In this document: positions 33,827 to 42,829 of the stretch, in pieces
Position numbering within the stretch: position 1 is the first letter of the stretch
How the letters are laid out: each line of letters opens with the position of its first letter
Origin: Streptomyces massasporeus
Lineage (GTDB): Bacteria > Actinomycetota > Actinomycetes > Streptomycetales > Streptomycetaceae
DNA length: 64,000 nucleotides
Reading direction: 5' to 3'
Assembly: GCF_014648995.1 (NCBI RefSeq)
Contig: NZ_BMSE01000030.1
Coordinates: 1-64,000, forward strand
Program-made: the position numbers and the translations under genes
The notes under the pieces: model-generated
Database searches by the model: none
Seen by the model: the letters and a program-made list of their open reading frames with translations, nothing else
What the model was told of the DNA's origin: nothing

Positions 33827-34810
33827 GTGCGCCTGCGCACCCCCCTCGCCCTGCTCGGGGCCGCCGTGCTCGTGCTCGTCGGACCACCGCTGCTGACCAC
33901 CGGCAGCGGCTCCGAGACCGGCACACAGATCCCGGGCCTGCGTTTCATGGTCCCCAACACCCCCGGCGGCGGCTACGACATCACGGCCCGCACAGCCGCG
34001 AAGAACGCCGAGGACGCCGGACTCACCCACAACATCGAGGTGTTCAACCTGCCCGGCGCCGGCGGCACGGTGGGCCTGAGCCGGCTGGTGAGCGAGCACG
34101 GCAACGGCAAGCTCGCCATGTCCATGGGCCTCGGGGTCGTGGGCGCCGTCCGCTCCAACGACGCGCCGAAGACGCTCGGAGACACCACGCCGATCGCCCG
34201 GCTCACCGAGGAGCAGGACGTGGTGGTCGTGGCGAAGGACTCGCCGTACAAGACGATCGACGACCTGATCGGCGCTTGGAAGGACAACCCGGGCAAGCTC
34301 CCCGTGGGCGGCGGCTCGTCGCCCGGCGGACCCGATCACCTCGCGCCGATGCTGATGGCCCGGGCCGCCGGGATCCCCCCGAAGCAGGTCAACTACATCC
34401 CCTTCGACGGCGGCGGCGAACTGCTCGCCTCGATCCTCGGCAACAAGGTCGCCTTCGGTGTCTCCGGGGTCGGCGAGTACCTGGACCAGATCAAGGCGGG
34501 CGAGCTGCGCCTCCTCGCGGTCACCGGCCCCGAGCGCGTCGGCGGGCTCGACGCGCCCACGCTGAAGGAGGCGGGCTACGACGTGAACTTCACCAACTGG
34601 CGCGGCATCGTCGCCCCGCCCGGCCTGAACGACGGGGAGCGCGACAAGCTCGTGAAGCTGATCGAGGAGCTCCACGACTCGGACGAGTGGCGCACCTCCC
34701 TGCGGCAGAACGGCTGGGACGACGCCTTCCTCACCGGCGACGAGTTCGGCGCGTTCCTCGACGCCGAGGACAAGCGCGTGGTTTCGGTGCTGAAGGAGCT
34801 GGGACTGTGA
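33827..34810 (+). CDS. tctC: Tripartite tricarboxylate transporter substrate-binding protein
   Basis: A 327-residue extracytoplasmic solute-binding protein of the TctC (Bug) family, which captures di/tricarboxylates. The N-terminal signal is about residues 1-27 (LALLGAAVLVLVGPPLL). The mature part shows FMVPNTPGGGYDITART (ligand-loop motif PGGGxD), LPGAGGTVGLSRLV and VGGGSSPGGPDHL. The GTG start has AGGTGG upstream. Its stop overlaps the tctB start. The transported acid is unknown. Confidence 0.88.
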   Translation: MRLRTPLALLGAAVLVLVGPPLLTTGSGSETGTQIPGLRFMVPNTPGGGYDITARTAAKNAEDAGLTHNIEVFNLPGAGGTVGLSRLVSEHGNGKLAMSMGLGVVGAVRSNDAPKTLGDTTPIARLTEEQDVVVVAKDSPYKTIDDLIGAWKDNPGKLPVGGGSSPGGPDHLAPMLMARAAGIPPKQVNYIPFDGGGELLASILGNKVAFGVSGVGEYLDQIKAGELRLLAVTGPERVGGLDAPTLKEAGYDVNFTNWRGIVAPPGLNDGERDKLVKLIEELHDSDEWRTSLRQNGWDDAFLTGDEFGAFLDAEDKRVVSVLKELGL

Positions 34811-35346
34811 CGACACAGACCGACATTCCCCCCGCCGAGACCGGCGGGGATCAGCGCTCGTGGCTGCGCGAGCACTCCGAACTCGGCGTCTGCGCCCTGC
34901 TGCTGGCACTCGGCGTCCTCGTCCTGACCGACGCGCTCACCATGGACGTCGACATCGCCCAGCGCGGCCCGGTCGGCCCGAAGACCGTGCCGATCGTGGT
35001 CGGCGCCGGCCTGCTGGTCATCGCCGCCCTGCTCGCCCTGGACGTGCTGCGGGGCGGCCGGGGCCAGGCCGAGGGCGGAGAGGACATCGACCTGTCCGAG
35101 CCCGCCGACTGGCGCACGGTGCTGCTGCTCTCCGGGGTGTTCCTCGGCGCTGCCGTCCTCATCGAGCCGCTCGGTTTCCCCGTCGCGGGCGCGCTGCTCT
35201 TCTGGGGTGCGGCCTTCGCGCTGGGCAGCCGCAGGATCGACCGCGATCCGCTCATCGCGGCCGGGCTGTCCCTGGTCACCTACACCGTCTTCAACAACCT
35301 GCTCGGAGTGCCCCTGCCCGGTGGTCCGCTGATGGGAGTGCTGTGA
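34807..35346 (+). CDS. tctB: Tripartite tricarboxylate transporter small membrane subunit
   Basis: A 179-residue four-TM protein of the TctB family. After a hydrophilic N-terminus (about 1-27) come TM helices near 28-45, 58-78, 103-123 and 138-165. The GTG start overlaps the TctC stop, and TctA begins one base after its end, so the three are one operon. Confidence 0.85.
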   Translation: MTTQTDIPPAETGGDQRSWLREHSELGVCALLLALGVLVLTDALTMDVDIAQRGPVGPKTVPIVVGAGLLVIAALLALDVLRGGRGQAEGGEDIDLSEPADWRTVLLLSGVFLGAAVLIEPLGFPVAGALLFWGAAFALGSRRIDRDPLIAAGLSLVTYTVFNNLLGVPLPGGPLMGVL

Positions 35347-35347
35347 C

Positions 35348-36841
35348 ATGAACGCCCTCAACTCCCTTCTGGACGGCTTCGGTACGGCCCTCACGCCGAT
35401 CAATCTCCTCTGGGCCGTGATCGGCGTGCTGCTCGGCACGGCGATCGGGGTGCTGCCGGGCATCGGCCCGGCCATGGCGGTGGCGCTGCTGCTGCCGGTG
35501 ACGTACGGGCTCGACCCGACCGGCGCGTTCATCATGTTCGCCGGCATCTACTACGGCGCGATGTTCGGCGGTTCGACCACCTCGATCCTGCTCAACACCC
35601 CGGGTGAGAGCGCGGCGGTGGTGGCGGCCATGGAGGGCAACCCCATGGCCAAGTCCGGGCGCGGCGCCCAGGCCCTCGCGGCGGCCGCCGTCGGGCACTT
35701 CGCGGGCGGCCTGATCGGCACGCTGCTGCTCGTGGCGCTCGCGCCGACGGTGGCGAAACTGGCCGTGGACATCGGCGCCCCGGACTACTTCGCCATCATG
35801 GTGCTGGCGTTCATCGCGGTGACGTCGGTGCTGGGCTCGTCCCGCATCCGGGGCCTCGCCTCCCTGCTGATCGGCCTCACCCTGGGCCTGGTGGGCCTGG
35901 ACCAGATGACCGGCCAGCAGCGCCTGACGTTCGGATCGCTCCAACTCGCCGACGGCATCGACGTGGTGATCGTGGCGGTCGGGCTCTTCGCGATCGGCGA
36001 GGCCCTGTGGGTGGCGGCCCATCTGCGGCGCAGGCCGCCGGAGCCGATCCCGGTGGGGCGTCCGTGGCTGGGGCGCGACGATGTGAACCGGACCTGGAAG
36101 TCGTGGCTGCGCGGCCCGTTCATCGGCTTCCCCTTCGGCGCGATCCCGGCCGGCGGCGCGGAGATACCCACCTTCCTGTCGTACGTGACGGAGAAGCGCC
36201 TGTCGAAGCACAAGGACGAGTGGGGCAAGGGCGCCATCGAGGGCGTGGCGGGCCCGGAGTCGGCGGCGTCGGCCTCGGCGGCGGGGACGCTGGTGTCGAT
36301 GCTGACCCTGGGCCTGCCGACCACGGCGGTCGCGGCCGTGATGCTGGCCGCCTTCCAGCAGTACGGCATCCAGCCCGGTCCGCTGCTCTTCGAGCGTGAA
36401 CCGGACCTGGTGTGGGGCCTGATCGCCTCCCTGTTCGTCGGCATGGTGCTGCTGCTCGCGCTGAACCTGCCGCTGGCGCCGGTGTGGGCGAAGCTGCTGC
36501 GCATCCCGCGGCCCTACCTCTACGCCGGGATCATGTTCTTCGCTGCGGTCGGCGCGTACGCGGTCGGCGGTGAGGTGATCGACCTGGTGATCCTGCTGAT
36601 CATCGGTCTGATCGGTTTCGGCATGCGTCGCTACGGGCTGCCCGTGCTGCCCGCCGTCATCGGTGTGATCCTCGGGCCGAACGCCGAACAGCAGTTGCGG
36701 CGCGCCCTGCAGATCAGCGACGGCAGCGTGACGGGCCTGGTCAACACGCCGTTCGCGGTGACCGTGTACGCGGTGATCGTGCTGCTGCTGGTGTGGCCGC
36801 TGCTGAGGAAGGCGGTGACGCGGAGCCGCGCGGCGGCCTGA
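35348..36841 (+). CDS. tctA: Tripartite tricarboxylate transporter large permease
   Basis: A 497-residue membrane carrier of the TctA family with about twelve TM helices. Hallmark sequences are GVLPGIGPAMAVALLLP near 38, YYGAMFGGSTTSILLNTPGE near 75 and a second repeat with GPESAASASAAGTLVSMLTLGLPTT near 305, showing internal duplication. It drives carboxylate uptake with ion gradients using TctC-delivered substrate. It ends seven bases before a convergent gene. Confidence 0.92.
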   Translation: MNALNSLLDGFGTALTPINLLWAVIGVLLGTAIGVLPGIGPAMAVALLLPVTYGLDPTGAFIMFAGIYYGAMFGGSTTSILLNTPGESAAVVAAMEGNPMAKSGRGAQALAAAAVGHFAGGLIGTLLLVALAPTVAKLAVDIGAPDYFAIMVLAFIAVTSVLGSSRIRGLASLLIGLTLGLVGLDQMTGQQRLTFGSLQLADGIDVVIVAVGLFAIGEALWVAAHLRRRPPEPIPVGRPWLGRDDVNRTWKSWLRGPFIGFPFGAIPAGGAEIPTFLSYVTEKRLSKHKDEWGKGAIEGVAGPESAASASAAGTLVSMLTLGLPTTAVAAVMLAAFQQYGIQPGPLLFEREPDLVWGLIASLFVGMVLLLALNLPLAPVWAKLLRIPRPYLYAGIMFFAAVGAYAVGGEVIDLVILLIIGLIGFGMRRYGLPVLPAVIGVILGPNAEQQLRRALQISDGSVTGLVNTPFAVTVYAVIVLLLVWPLLRKAVTRSRAAA

Positions 36842-36848
36842 CCCGGTG

Positions 36849-37244
36849 TCACGGCACCCGTTCCCGGGTGTCGTCCGGGAAGCGGATCTCCACCTCCCCG
36901 GCCACGGCGACCCGTACGCGCGTTCCTGAACCTCGCGCGTGCGGGTCGCCGTTCGCTGTCGTGTCGCCTTTCACGTCCGGGTCGGCGCTCAGCACGACGA
37001 GGGTCACCAGGAGGTGGGTGCCGCCCGGGTGGGCGGGCAGGGTGAGGTACGGGGTCGCCGAGTGGTGGCCGCAGGCGTTGGTGCCGACCGCGTGGGCCAC
37101 GGCCGCCTCGGCGCCCTGCCATCCGTGCAGTCCGACGACCGTGCTGGTCAGCCCGTCCGCGCGCCGGGCCAGCGCCCGGGCCGGGCCGGTCCGGCCGGTC
37201 GGGGGTCCGGTGTCGTCCGCGGTCGTCGAGCCGGTCCCCCTCAA
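36849..37244 (-). CDS. Unrecognised protein, possible C-terminal remnant of a DUF2264-type protein
   Basis: A 131-residue frame starting at a TTG that overlaps the stop of the CoA transferase. The first 30 residues are low-complexity; the rest (ADGLTSTVVGLHGWQGAEA, GTNACGHHSATPYL, THLLVTLVVLS) resembles the C-terminal beta domain of DUF2264 proteins as I recall them. No N-terminal part exists upstream. It may be a gene remnant adopted by the operon or a short genuine protein. Low certainty. Confidence 0.4.
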   Translation of the reverse strand: MRGTGSTTADDTGPPTGRTGPARALARRADGLTSTVVGLHGWQGAEAAVAHAVGTNACGHHSATPYLTLPAHPGGTHLLVTLVVLSADPDVKGDTTANGDPHARGSGTRVRVAVAGEVEIRFPDDTRERVP

Positions 37245-38410
37245 CCATCCACAACGGCCCCGGAGTCGCCGAAGACCTCCGCGGTGTGCTCGCCGAGCGC
37301 CGGAGGCGGCAGCCGGTGGTGCGCCGGTGACGCGCTCAGCGTGATGGGGCACGCCACCTGCCGGGCCCCCGCCCCGCCGTCCGTCCCGGGCACCGTGACG
37401 ATGCCGGGCAGTCCGAGCCGCTCGGCGAAGGCGAACGCCTCGTCGACGGTGTTCACGGGACCGGCGGGGACCCCGGCCGCCGACAGCACGCCGGTCCAGT
37501 GGTCGGCACCCGCCGTGCACAGCCGTTCGGCCAGGGTCCGACGCAACTCGGCGCGGTGGGCCACCCGTTCGGGGTTCGTGCGGAACCGGGGGTCACCGGC
37601 GAGGTCCGGGCGGCCGAGCGCCCCGGCCAGTGCCGCGAACTGTCCGTCGTTGCCCACCGCGAGGGCCAGCGGACGGTCGGCGGTGGGGAAGGTCTCGTAC
37701 GGGGCGATGCTCGGGTGCGCGTTGCCCATCCGTCCCGGCACGACGCCCGCGACGGCGTACGCGGAGGCCTGGTTGACCATCGCCGACAGCAGCGAACTCA
37801 GCAGGTTCACCTCCACGCGCTGCCCCTCGCCGGTGGCGTCCCGGTGCCGCAGGGCCGCCATGATCCCGAGCGTCGCGTGCAGTCCGGTGATCACGTCGAC
37901 CAGGGCCACCCCGGCCTTGGTCGGTTCGCCCTCGGGCTCCCCGGTGACGCTCATCAGTCCGCCCACGGCCTGGACGAGGAGGTCGTAGCCGGGGATCGCG
38001 GCCCCCGCGCCCGTCCCGAAGCCGCTGATCGAGCAGTAGATCAGGCCGGGGTGGCGGGCCTTCAGTTCGTCGTGGCCGAGGCCGAGCCGTTCCATCGTGC
38101 CGGGCCGGAAGTTCTCCACCAGCACGTCCGACTCGGCGACGAGGGCACGGGCCCGCTCCCGGCCGGCCTCGTCCGACAGGTCCAGGGCGACCGAGCGCTT
38201 GTTGCGGTTGACGCCGAGGAAGTAGGTGGAGGTGCCGTGTTCGTCGGCCGGCGGACGCCACTGCCGGGTCTCGTCACCCGCCCCCGGACGCTCGACCTTC
38301 ACCACGTCGGCGCCGAGGTCGGCGAGGAGCATGGTCGCGTACGGCCCGGCCAGGACCCGCGAGAAGTCCGCGATCCGCACCCCGTTCAGGGCGCCACGCT
38401 CCAGGTCCAC
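37241..38410 (-). CDS. CaiB/BaiF-family CoA transferase
   Basis: A 389-residue class III CoA transferase that moves CoA between carboxylic acids. It begins GVRIADFSRVLAGPYATMLLADLGADVVKVE, contains NRNKRSVALDL and VENFRPGTMERLGLG, and has the catalytic aspartate in GVALVDVITGLHA near 165-170. The GTG start has GGAGG six bases upstream. Its position beside TctCBA, convergent to it, suggests activation of an imported carboxylate, but the substrate is unknown. Confidence 0.9.
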   Translation of the reverse strand: MDLERGALNGVRIADFSRVLAGPYATMLLADLGADVVKVERPGAGDETRQWRPPADEHGTSTYFLGVNRNKRSVALDLSDEAGRERARALVAESDVLVENFRPGTMERLGLGHDELKARHPGLIYCSISGFGTGAGAAIPGYDLLVQAVGGLMSVTGEPEGEPTKAGVALVDVITGLHATLGIMAALRHRDATGEGQRVEVNLLSSLLSAMVNQASAYAVAGVVPGRMGNAHPSIAPYETFPTADRPLALAVGNDGQFAALAGALGRPDLAGDPRFRTNPERVAHRAELRRTLAERLCTAGADHWTGVLSAAGVPAGPVNTVDEAFAFAERLGLPGIVTVPGTDGGAGARQVACPITLSASPAHHRLPPPALGEHTAEVFGDSGAVVDG

Positions 38411-38479
38411 GTCTGCCTCCGGGTGATCGTCGTTGATCGTTCTCGGCCGCCGGACCTCACCCTCTCATCACCGCACCCC

Positions 38480-38509
38480 TTGACGCGTCAATGACAACGA
38501 TGGCTTGAT
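38480..38509 (+). promoter_or_regulatory. Probable promoter of the CE3 esterase gene
   Basis: TTGACG at 38480-38485 is followed 18 bases later by a weak -10 CTTGAT at 38504-38509. TTGACG is also half of a 12-base perfect palindrome (TTGACGCGTCAA). The CebR-type box lies directly downstream. Confidence 0.4.
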
Positions 38510-38513
38510 GATG

Positions 38514-38527
38514 TGGGAGCGCTCCCA
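38514..38527. promoter_or_regulatory. CebR operator
   Basis: TGGGAGCGCTCCCA is a perfect 14-base palindrome identical to the known CebR consensus. CebR is the LacI-family repressor released by cellobiose/cellotriose in Streptomyces. It lies 21 bp upstream of the CE3 esterase start codon. Confidence 0.9.
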
Positions 38528-38548
38528 CCTCTCAGGGAAGGGACCACC

Positions 38549-39655
38549 ATGCCCAGAACCCCCCACTCGTCCCCGCACTTACGGGTCATGTCCGTTCTCG
38601 GCCTCCTGGCCGCCCTGCTCCTCCCCCTCGGCATGACGTTGGCGCCCCGCGCGACGGCCGCCCCCGCCGCGGACCCCGTCCGGGTCATGCCGCTCGGCGA
38701 CTCGATCACCGGCTCACCGGGCTGCTGGCGGGCCGTGCTGTGGAACCGGCTGGTCACCAGCGGGTACAAGGACATCGACTTCGTCGGCACCCTCCCCCCG
38801 CAGGGCTGCGGGCAGGCGCACGACGGGGACAACGAAGGTCACGGCGGGGAGCTGGTCACCAACGTGGCGGACCAGAACCTGCTGCCCGGCAGGCTGGCCT
38901 CCACGCGTCCGGACATCGTTGTCATGCACTTCGGCACGAACGACGTCTGGAGCAGCATCTCGCCCGACCGCATCCTCGCCGCCTACACCACACTCGTGGC
39001 GCAGATGAGGGCCTCGAATCCGGACATGCGGATCCTCGTGGCGCAGCTGATCCCCATGAACCCGAGCAGTTGCACGGCCTGTGCGCAGCGGGTCGTCGAC
39101 TTCAACGCCCGGATCCCCGGCTGGGCCCGGGCGACCGGCACCGACCGCTCCCCCGTCACCGTGGTCGACCAGTGGACCGGTTTCAGCACGGCCACCGACA
39201 CCTACGACGGCGTGCACCCCAACGCCTCCGGTGACGACAAGATCGCCGCCCGCTGGTTCCCGCCCCTGGCGGCGGCCCTCGACGCCGTACCGCCGGACCC
39301 CGGCGGTCCGGGTGACCCGGGCGGGGACCCGGACGCGTGCACCGCGCGCTTCCGGGCCGTCTCCACCTGGCAGGGCGGCTACCAGGGCGAGGTGACGGTG
39401 ACGAACACGTCGGCGTCCGCGGTTCCGGGCTGGACGGCGACCGTCGTACCGGCGAAGGGCACACGTCTCACCCAGGTCTGGAACGGCGCCCTCACCACCG
39501 CCGCCGACGGTACGGCCACCGTCACGAACGCGGCGTGGAACGGCGCCCTCACCCCCGGCGCGAGCGCCACGTTCGGCTTCGTCGCCTCTGCCCCTGCAAC
39601 GGCCGGCACCCCGGCGGCGACCGTCACCTGCGCGGGGAGGGCCCCGGCCGGATGA
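38549..39655 (+). CDS. Secreted CE3-type acetyl(xylan) esterase with CBM2
   Basis: A 368-residue exported esterase. The signal peptide spans about 1-33 (ends RATAAPA). An SGNH/CE3 domain follows: VMPLGDSITGSPGCWRAVLW (catalytic Ser), MHFGTNDVW (block III) and YDGVHPNASGD (Asp-His), then a proline/glycine linker near 245-260 and a CBM2 cellulose/xylan-binding module (CTARFRAVSTWQGGYQGEV to the end). It removes acetyl groups from hemicellulose. A TTA leucine codon occurs at codon 11 (38579-38581), implying dependence on bldA tRNA, and a CebR box lies in the promoter. Confidence 0.9.
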   Translation: MPRTPHSSPHLRVMSVLGLLAALLLPLGMTLAPRATAAPAADPVRVMPLGDSITGSPGCWRAVLWNRLVTSGYKDIDFVGTLPPQGCGQAHDGDNEGHGGELVTNVADQNLLPGRLASTRPDIVVMHFGTNDVWSSISPDRILAAYTTLVAQMRASNPDMRILVAQLIPMNPSSCTACAQRVVDFNARIPGWARATGTDRSPVTVVDQWTGFSTATDTYDGVHPNASGDDKIAARWFPPLAAALDAVPPDPGGPGDPGGDPDACTARFRAVSTWQGGYQGEVTVTNTSASAVPGWTATVVPAKGTRLTQVWNGALTTAADGTATVTNAAWNGALTPGASATFGFVASAPATAGTPAATVTCAGRAPAG

Positions 39656-39660
39656 CGACC

Positions 39661-39686
39661 GTGCCGGGGCGGCGATGTCCCGGCAC
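39661..39686 (+). terminator. Hairpin terminator after the CE3 gene
   Basis: GTGCCGGG and CCCGGCAC form a perfect 8-bp stem with a 10-base loop six bases after the esterase stop codon. Confidence 0.65.
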
Positions 39687-39784
39687 CGGGCCCTTCCGCA
39701 CCGAGCCCCGACGGCAGGACCCCGTTCAGCACGACAGCGCGACCGGCAACGTGCCCCACCCGACCCCCACTTCTGGAGCCCGTC

Positions 39785-41425
39785 ATGAGACTCCGCCCCA
39801 CACCCACCGCCGCACGCCCGGCCACCGTGGCCGCCGCCCTGTTCGCCCTCCTGCTGTCCTTCCTCGCCCTCACCCCGCCGGCCGAGGCCGCGCCCACCGG
39901 CTTCCGGGTGCAGAACGGCCGGCTGCTGGAGGCCAACGGGAACGACTTCGTGATGCGTGGCGTCAACCACGCCCACACCTGGTATCCGGACCGGATCAGC
40001 TCCTTCGCCCACATCAAGGCCAAGGGCGCCAACACCGTCCGCGTGGTCCTCGCCAACGGTGACCGCTGGACCCGCAACGACACCGCCGACGTGACGAACG
40101 TCGTCTCCCAGTGCAAGCAGAACCGGCTCATCTGCGTCCTCGAAGTCCACGACACCACGGGGTACGGCGAGCAGAGCGGCGCGACCACCCTGTCCCGTGC
40201 GGCCGACTACTGGATCAGCGTGCAGAGCGCCCTGGCCGGCCAGGAGGACTACGTCATCGTCAACATCGGCAACGAGCCGTACGGCAACACCAACTACACG
40301 GCGTGGACGGCCGACACCAAGGCGGCCATCCAGAAGCTGCGGAACGCCGGGTTCGACCACACACTCATGGTCGACGCCCCCAACTGGGGTCAGGACTGGG
40401 CGTTCACCATGCGCGACAACGCCGCCTCGGTCTTCGCCGCCGACCCCGACGCCAACACCGTCTTCTCGATCCACATGTACGGCGTCTTCGACACCGCAAC
40501 CGAGATCACCGACTACCTGAACCGGTTCGTCACCGCCAAGCTGCCCATCGTCGTCGGAGAGTTCGGCCACGACCACTCGGACGGCAACCCCGACGAGGAC
40601 GCCATCCTGGCCGTGTCCCAGCAGCTCCGCCTCGGCTACCTCGGCTGGTCGTGGAGCGGCAACGGCGGCGGGGTCGAGTACCTGGACATGGTCACGAACT
40701 TCGACCCGAACCAGCTCACGTCCTGGGGGCAGCGCCTCTTCAACGGCGCCAACGGCATCGCCGCCACCGCCAAGGAGGCCGCGGTCTACTCCGGCACCGG
40801 GGGCGGCGACACGACTCCCCCGACCGCTCCCGGCACCCCGACCGCCTCCGGGGTGACCTCGTCGTCCGCCACCCTGACCTGGGCCGCCGCCTCCGACGCG
40901 ACCGGCGTCACCGGCTACGACATCGTGCGGGTCAGCGGCGGCACCGAGTCGGCCGTCACCAGCAGCACGCGGACCACCGCCACCCTCACCGGCCTGTCCC
41001 CCGCGACCTCCCACACCTTCGCCGTCTACGCCCGTGACGCCGCCGGCAACCGCTCGCCCCGCTCGGGCACGGTGACGGTCACGACCTCGTCCGGCGGCTC
41101 GTCGGCGGCCTGCGGCGTCGGCTACCGGGTGACGGGCAGCTGGTCCGGCGGCTTCCAGGGCGAGATCGTGCTGCGCAACACCGGCACGTCGGCGATCAAC
41201 GGCTGGACGCTGCGCTGGACCTTCCCGGACAGCCAGCGCATCACCAACCTGTGGGGCGGTACGGCGACGCAGAGCGGCTCGGAGGTGAGCGTCGCGGCGG
41301 CGTCGTACACGGCGACGATCCCGGCGTCGGGCTCGGTCACCCTCGGCTTCACGGCCTCACGGTCGGCCGCGAACCCCAGCCCGACGGCCTTCACCCTGAA
41401 CGGCGCGAACTGCTCCGTGAGCTGA
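39785..41425 (+). CDS. Secreted GH5 beta-mannanase with FN3 and CBM2
   Basis: A 546-residue exported endo-enzyme. Signal peptide about 1-36. The GH5 (subfamily 8-like) domain starts GFRVQNGRLLEANGNDFVMRGVNHAHTWYP and carries the acid/base in NIGNEPYG (Glu164) and the nucleophile in VVGEFGHDH (Glu259). A fibronectin type III module (about 340-430) and a CBM2 (about 440-546, ACGVGYRVTGSWSGGFQGEIVL) follow. It cleaves internal beta-1,4 linkages of mannan or glucomannan. The stop codon lies in the first copy of a 34-bp tandem repeat. Confidence 0.92.
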   Translation: MRLRPTPTAARPATVAAALFALLLSFLALTPPAEAAPTGFRVQNGRLLEANGNDFVMRGVNHAHTWYPDRISSFAHIKAKGANTVRVVLANGDRWTRNDTADVTNVVSQCKQNRLICVLEVHDTTGYGEQSGATTLSRAADYWISVQSALAGQEDYVIVNIGNEPYGNTNYTAWTADTKAAIQKLRNAGFDHTLMVDAPNWGQDWAFTMRDNAASVFAADPDANTVFSIHMYGVFDTATEITDYLNRFVTAKLPIVVGEFGHDHSDGNPDEDAILAVSQQLRLGYLGWSWSGNGGGVEYLDMVTNFDPNQLTSWGQRLFNGANGIAATAKEAAVYSGTGGGDTTPPTAPGTPTASGVTSSSATLTWAAASDATGVTGYDIVRVSGGTESAVTSSTRTTATLTGLSPATSHTFAVYARDAAGNRSPRSGTVTVTTSSGGSSAACGVGYRVTGSWSGGFQGEIVLRNTGTSAINGWTLRWTFPDSQRITNLWGGTATQSGSEVSVAAASYTATIPASGSVTLGFTASRSAANPSPTAFTLNGANCSVS

Positions 41426-41500
41426 CCGGGCCCTGTGCGCTGACTGCTCCGTGAGCTGATCGGGCCCTGTGCGCTGACTGCTCCGTGAGCTGATCGGGCC
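41409..41500 (+). repeat. 34-bp tandem repeat overlapping the mannanase 3' end
   Basis: Two full and one partial (24 bp) head-to-tail copies of a 34-base unit starting ACTGCTCCGTGAGCTGA occur at 41409, 41443 and 41477. The first copy encodes the last residues and the stop codon of the mannanase. Copies differ by one base (ACC/ATC), so duplication is fairly recent. Confidence 0.9.
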
Positions 41501-41703
41501 GGAGTGCAACGGCGGTGCAGCCGACGTGCCCAGCCCGGTCACCGCTGGTGAATGTGATCCGCGCTACAGCCACGCGGAAAGCGGTTTACACCGCCCCGCA
41601 GTGGTCAGGCGGCGGGGATGTCGCACCGGCTCCCCGTCGCCGCATCTCCGGCAAGACGCGAATACGCCCATCCGGGTTCCCCGAACCCCGCCCGGGAGGC
41701 GTG
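41501..41703. other. Intergenic region before the acyltransferase gene
   Basis: No gene recognised. It must hold the acyltransferase promoter, but I see no clear -35/-10 pair. A GGGAGG ribosome-binding site lies just before the ATG at 41704. Confidence 0.4.
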
Positions 41704-42819
41704 ATGAGCGAGGACACCCTGCGCATGCGCGCGGTCGCGACCGGCGAGGCGGAACGCAAGGCGCCGCCCGTGACGGAACCGGCCGCACGGCGGGACGCGT
41801 TCTTCGACAACGCCAAGTACCTGGCGATCGTGCTGGTGGCGATCGGGCACTCCTGGGAGCCCCTGCGGGACGGCAGCCGGGCGGCCGGCGCGCTCTACAT
41901 GGTGGTGTACGCGTTCCACATGCCGGCGTTCATCGTGGTCTCCGGCTACTTCTCGCGCTCCTTCGACGCAAGCCCCGGCCGGATCAGGCGGCTGGTCACC
42001 GGGCTCGCGGTGCCGTACGTCGTCTTCGAGACGGCGTACACCCTGTTCACCCGGTGGACCGACCAGGAGCCGGACCGGCCGGTGAGCCTGCTGGACCCCC
42101 TCTACCTGACCTGGTTCCTGGCCGCCCTGTTCATCTGGCGGCTGACCACGCCGGTCTGGCAGCGCGTGCGGTGGCCGCTGCCGATCGCCCTCGTCATCGC
42201 GATGCTGGCGACGCTCTCGCCGTCGATCGGCAACGACCTCGATCTGCAGCGCACGCTGCAGTTCCTGCCCTACTTCGTCCTCGGTCTGCTGTTGCGGCCC
42301 GAGCACTTCCACCTGGTGCGGCGCCGCGCGGCGCGGATCCTCGCCGTGCCGGTGTTCGCCGGCGCGCTGGCCGTGGCCTACTGGGCGGTGCCGCGGATGA
42401 GCGGCGCCTGGTTCTACCACCGGGACAGCGCCGCGGAGCTCGAGGCGCCCTCCTGGTACGGGCCCGTCATGACGCTGGTGACCTTCGGCTGCTCGATGGT
42501 CCTGGTCGCCTGCTTCCTCGCCTGGGTGCCCGGTCGCCGCACCTGGTTCACCGTGCTGGGGGCGGGCACGCTCTACGGCTACCTGCTGCACGGCTTCGTC
42601 GCGCAGGGGTCCAAGTTCTGGGGCTGGTACGAACCGGCGTGGGTGCACCGGCCCCTGGGCGAGATCCTCGTGACGGTCGCCGCCGCGGTGCTCGTGACCG
42701 TCCTCTGCACCCCGCCCGTGCGGCGGGTGTTCCGCTGGGTGATGGAGCCCGACATGGCGTGGGCGTTCCGCCGGGACGTGCGCGATCAGGCACGGGAGCG
42801 CAACGCCGTACGCGCGTGA
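41704..42819 (+). CDS. Acyltransferase family membrane protein
   Basis: A 371-residue integral membrane protein of the acyltransferase 3-like group with about ten TM helices. Typical N-terminal features are FFDNAKYLAIVLVAIGHSWEPL (catalytic-type His in the first helix) and YMVVYAFHMPAFIVVSGYFSRSF. Such proteins O-acylate sugars or cell-envelope components. The ATG has GGGAGG upstream. It ends just before the convergent alpha-galactosidase. Target unknown. Confidence 0.85.
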   Translation: MSEDTLRMRAVATGEAERKAPPVTEPAARRDAFFDNAKYLAIVLVAIGHSWEPLRDGSRAAGALYMVVYAFHMPAFIVVSGYFSRSFDASPGRIRRLVTGLAVPYVVFETAYTLFTRWTDQEPDRPVSLLDPLYLTWFLAALFIWRLTTPVWQRVRWPLPIALVIAMLATLSPSIGNDLDLQRTLQFLPYFVLGLLLRPEHFHLVRRRAARILAVPVFAGALAVAYWAVPRMSGAWFYHRDSAAELEAPSWYGPVMTLVTFGCSMVLVACFLAWVPGRRTWFTVLGAGTLYGYLLHGFVAQGSKFWGWYEPAWVHRPLGEILVTVAAAVLVTVLCTPPVRRVFRWVMEPDMAWAFRRDVRDQARERNAVRA

Positions 42820-42829
42820 GCGGACCGTC

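Noticed and set aside
36849..37520. A 223-codon version of the protein behind the CoA transferase
   Set aside because: Its first 90 codons are antisense-like shadow of the CoA transferase gene; the coupled TTG start at 37244 is more sensible.
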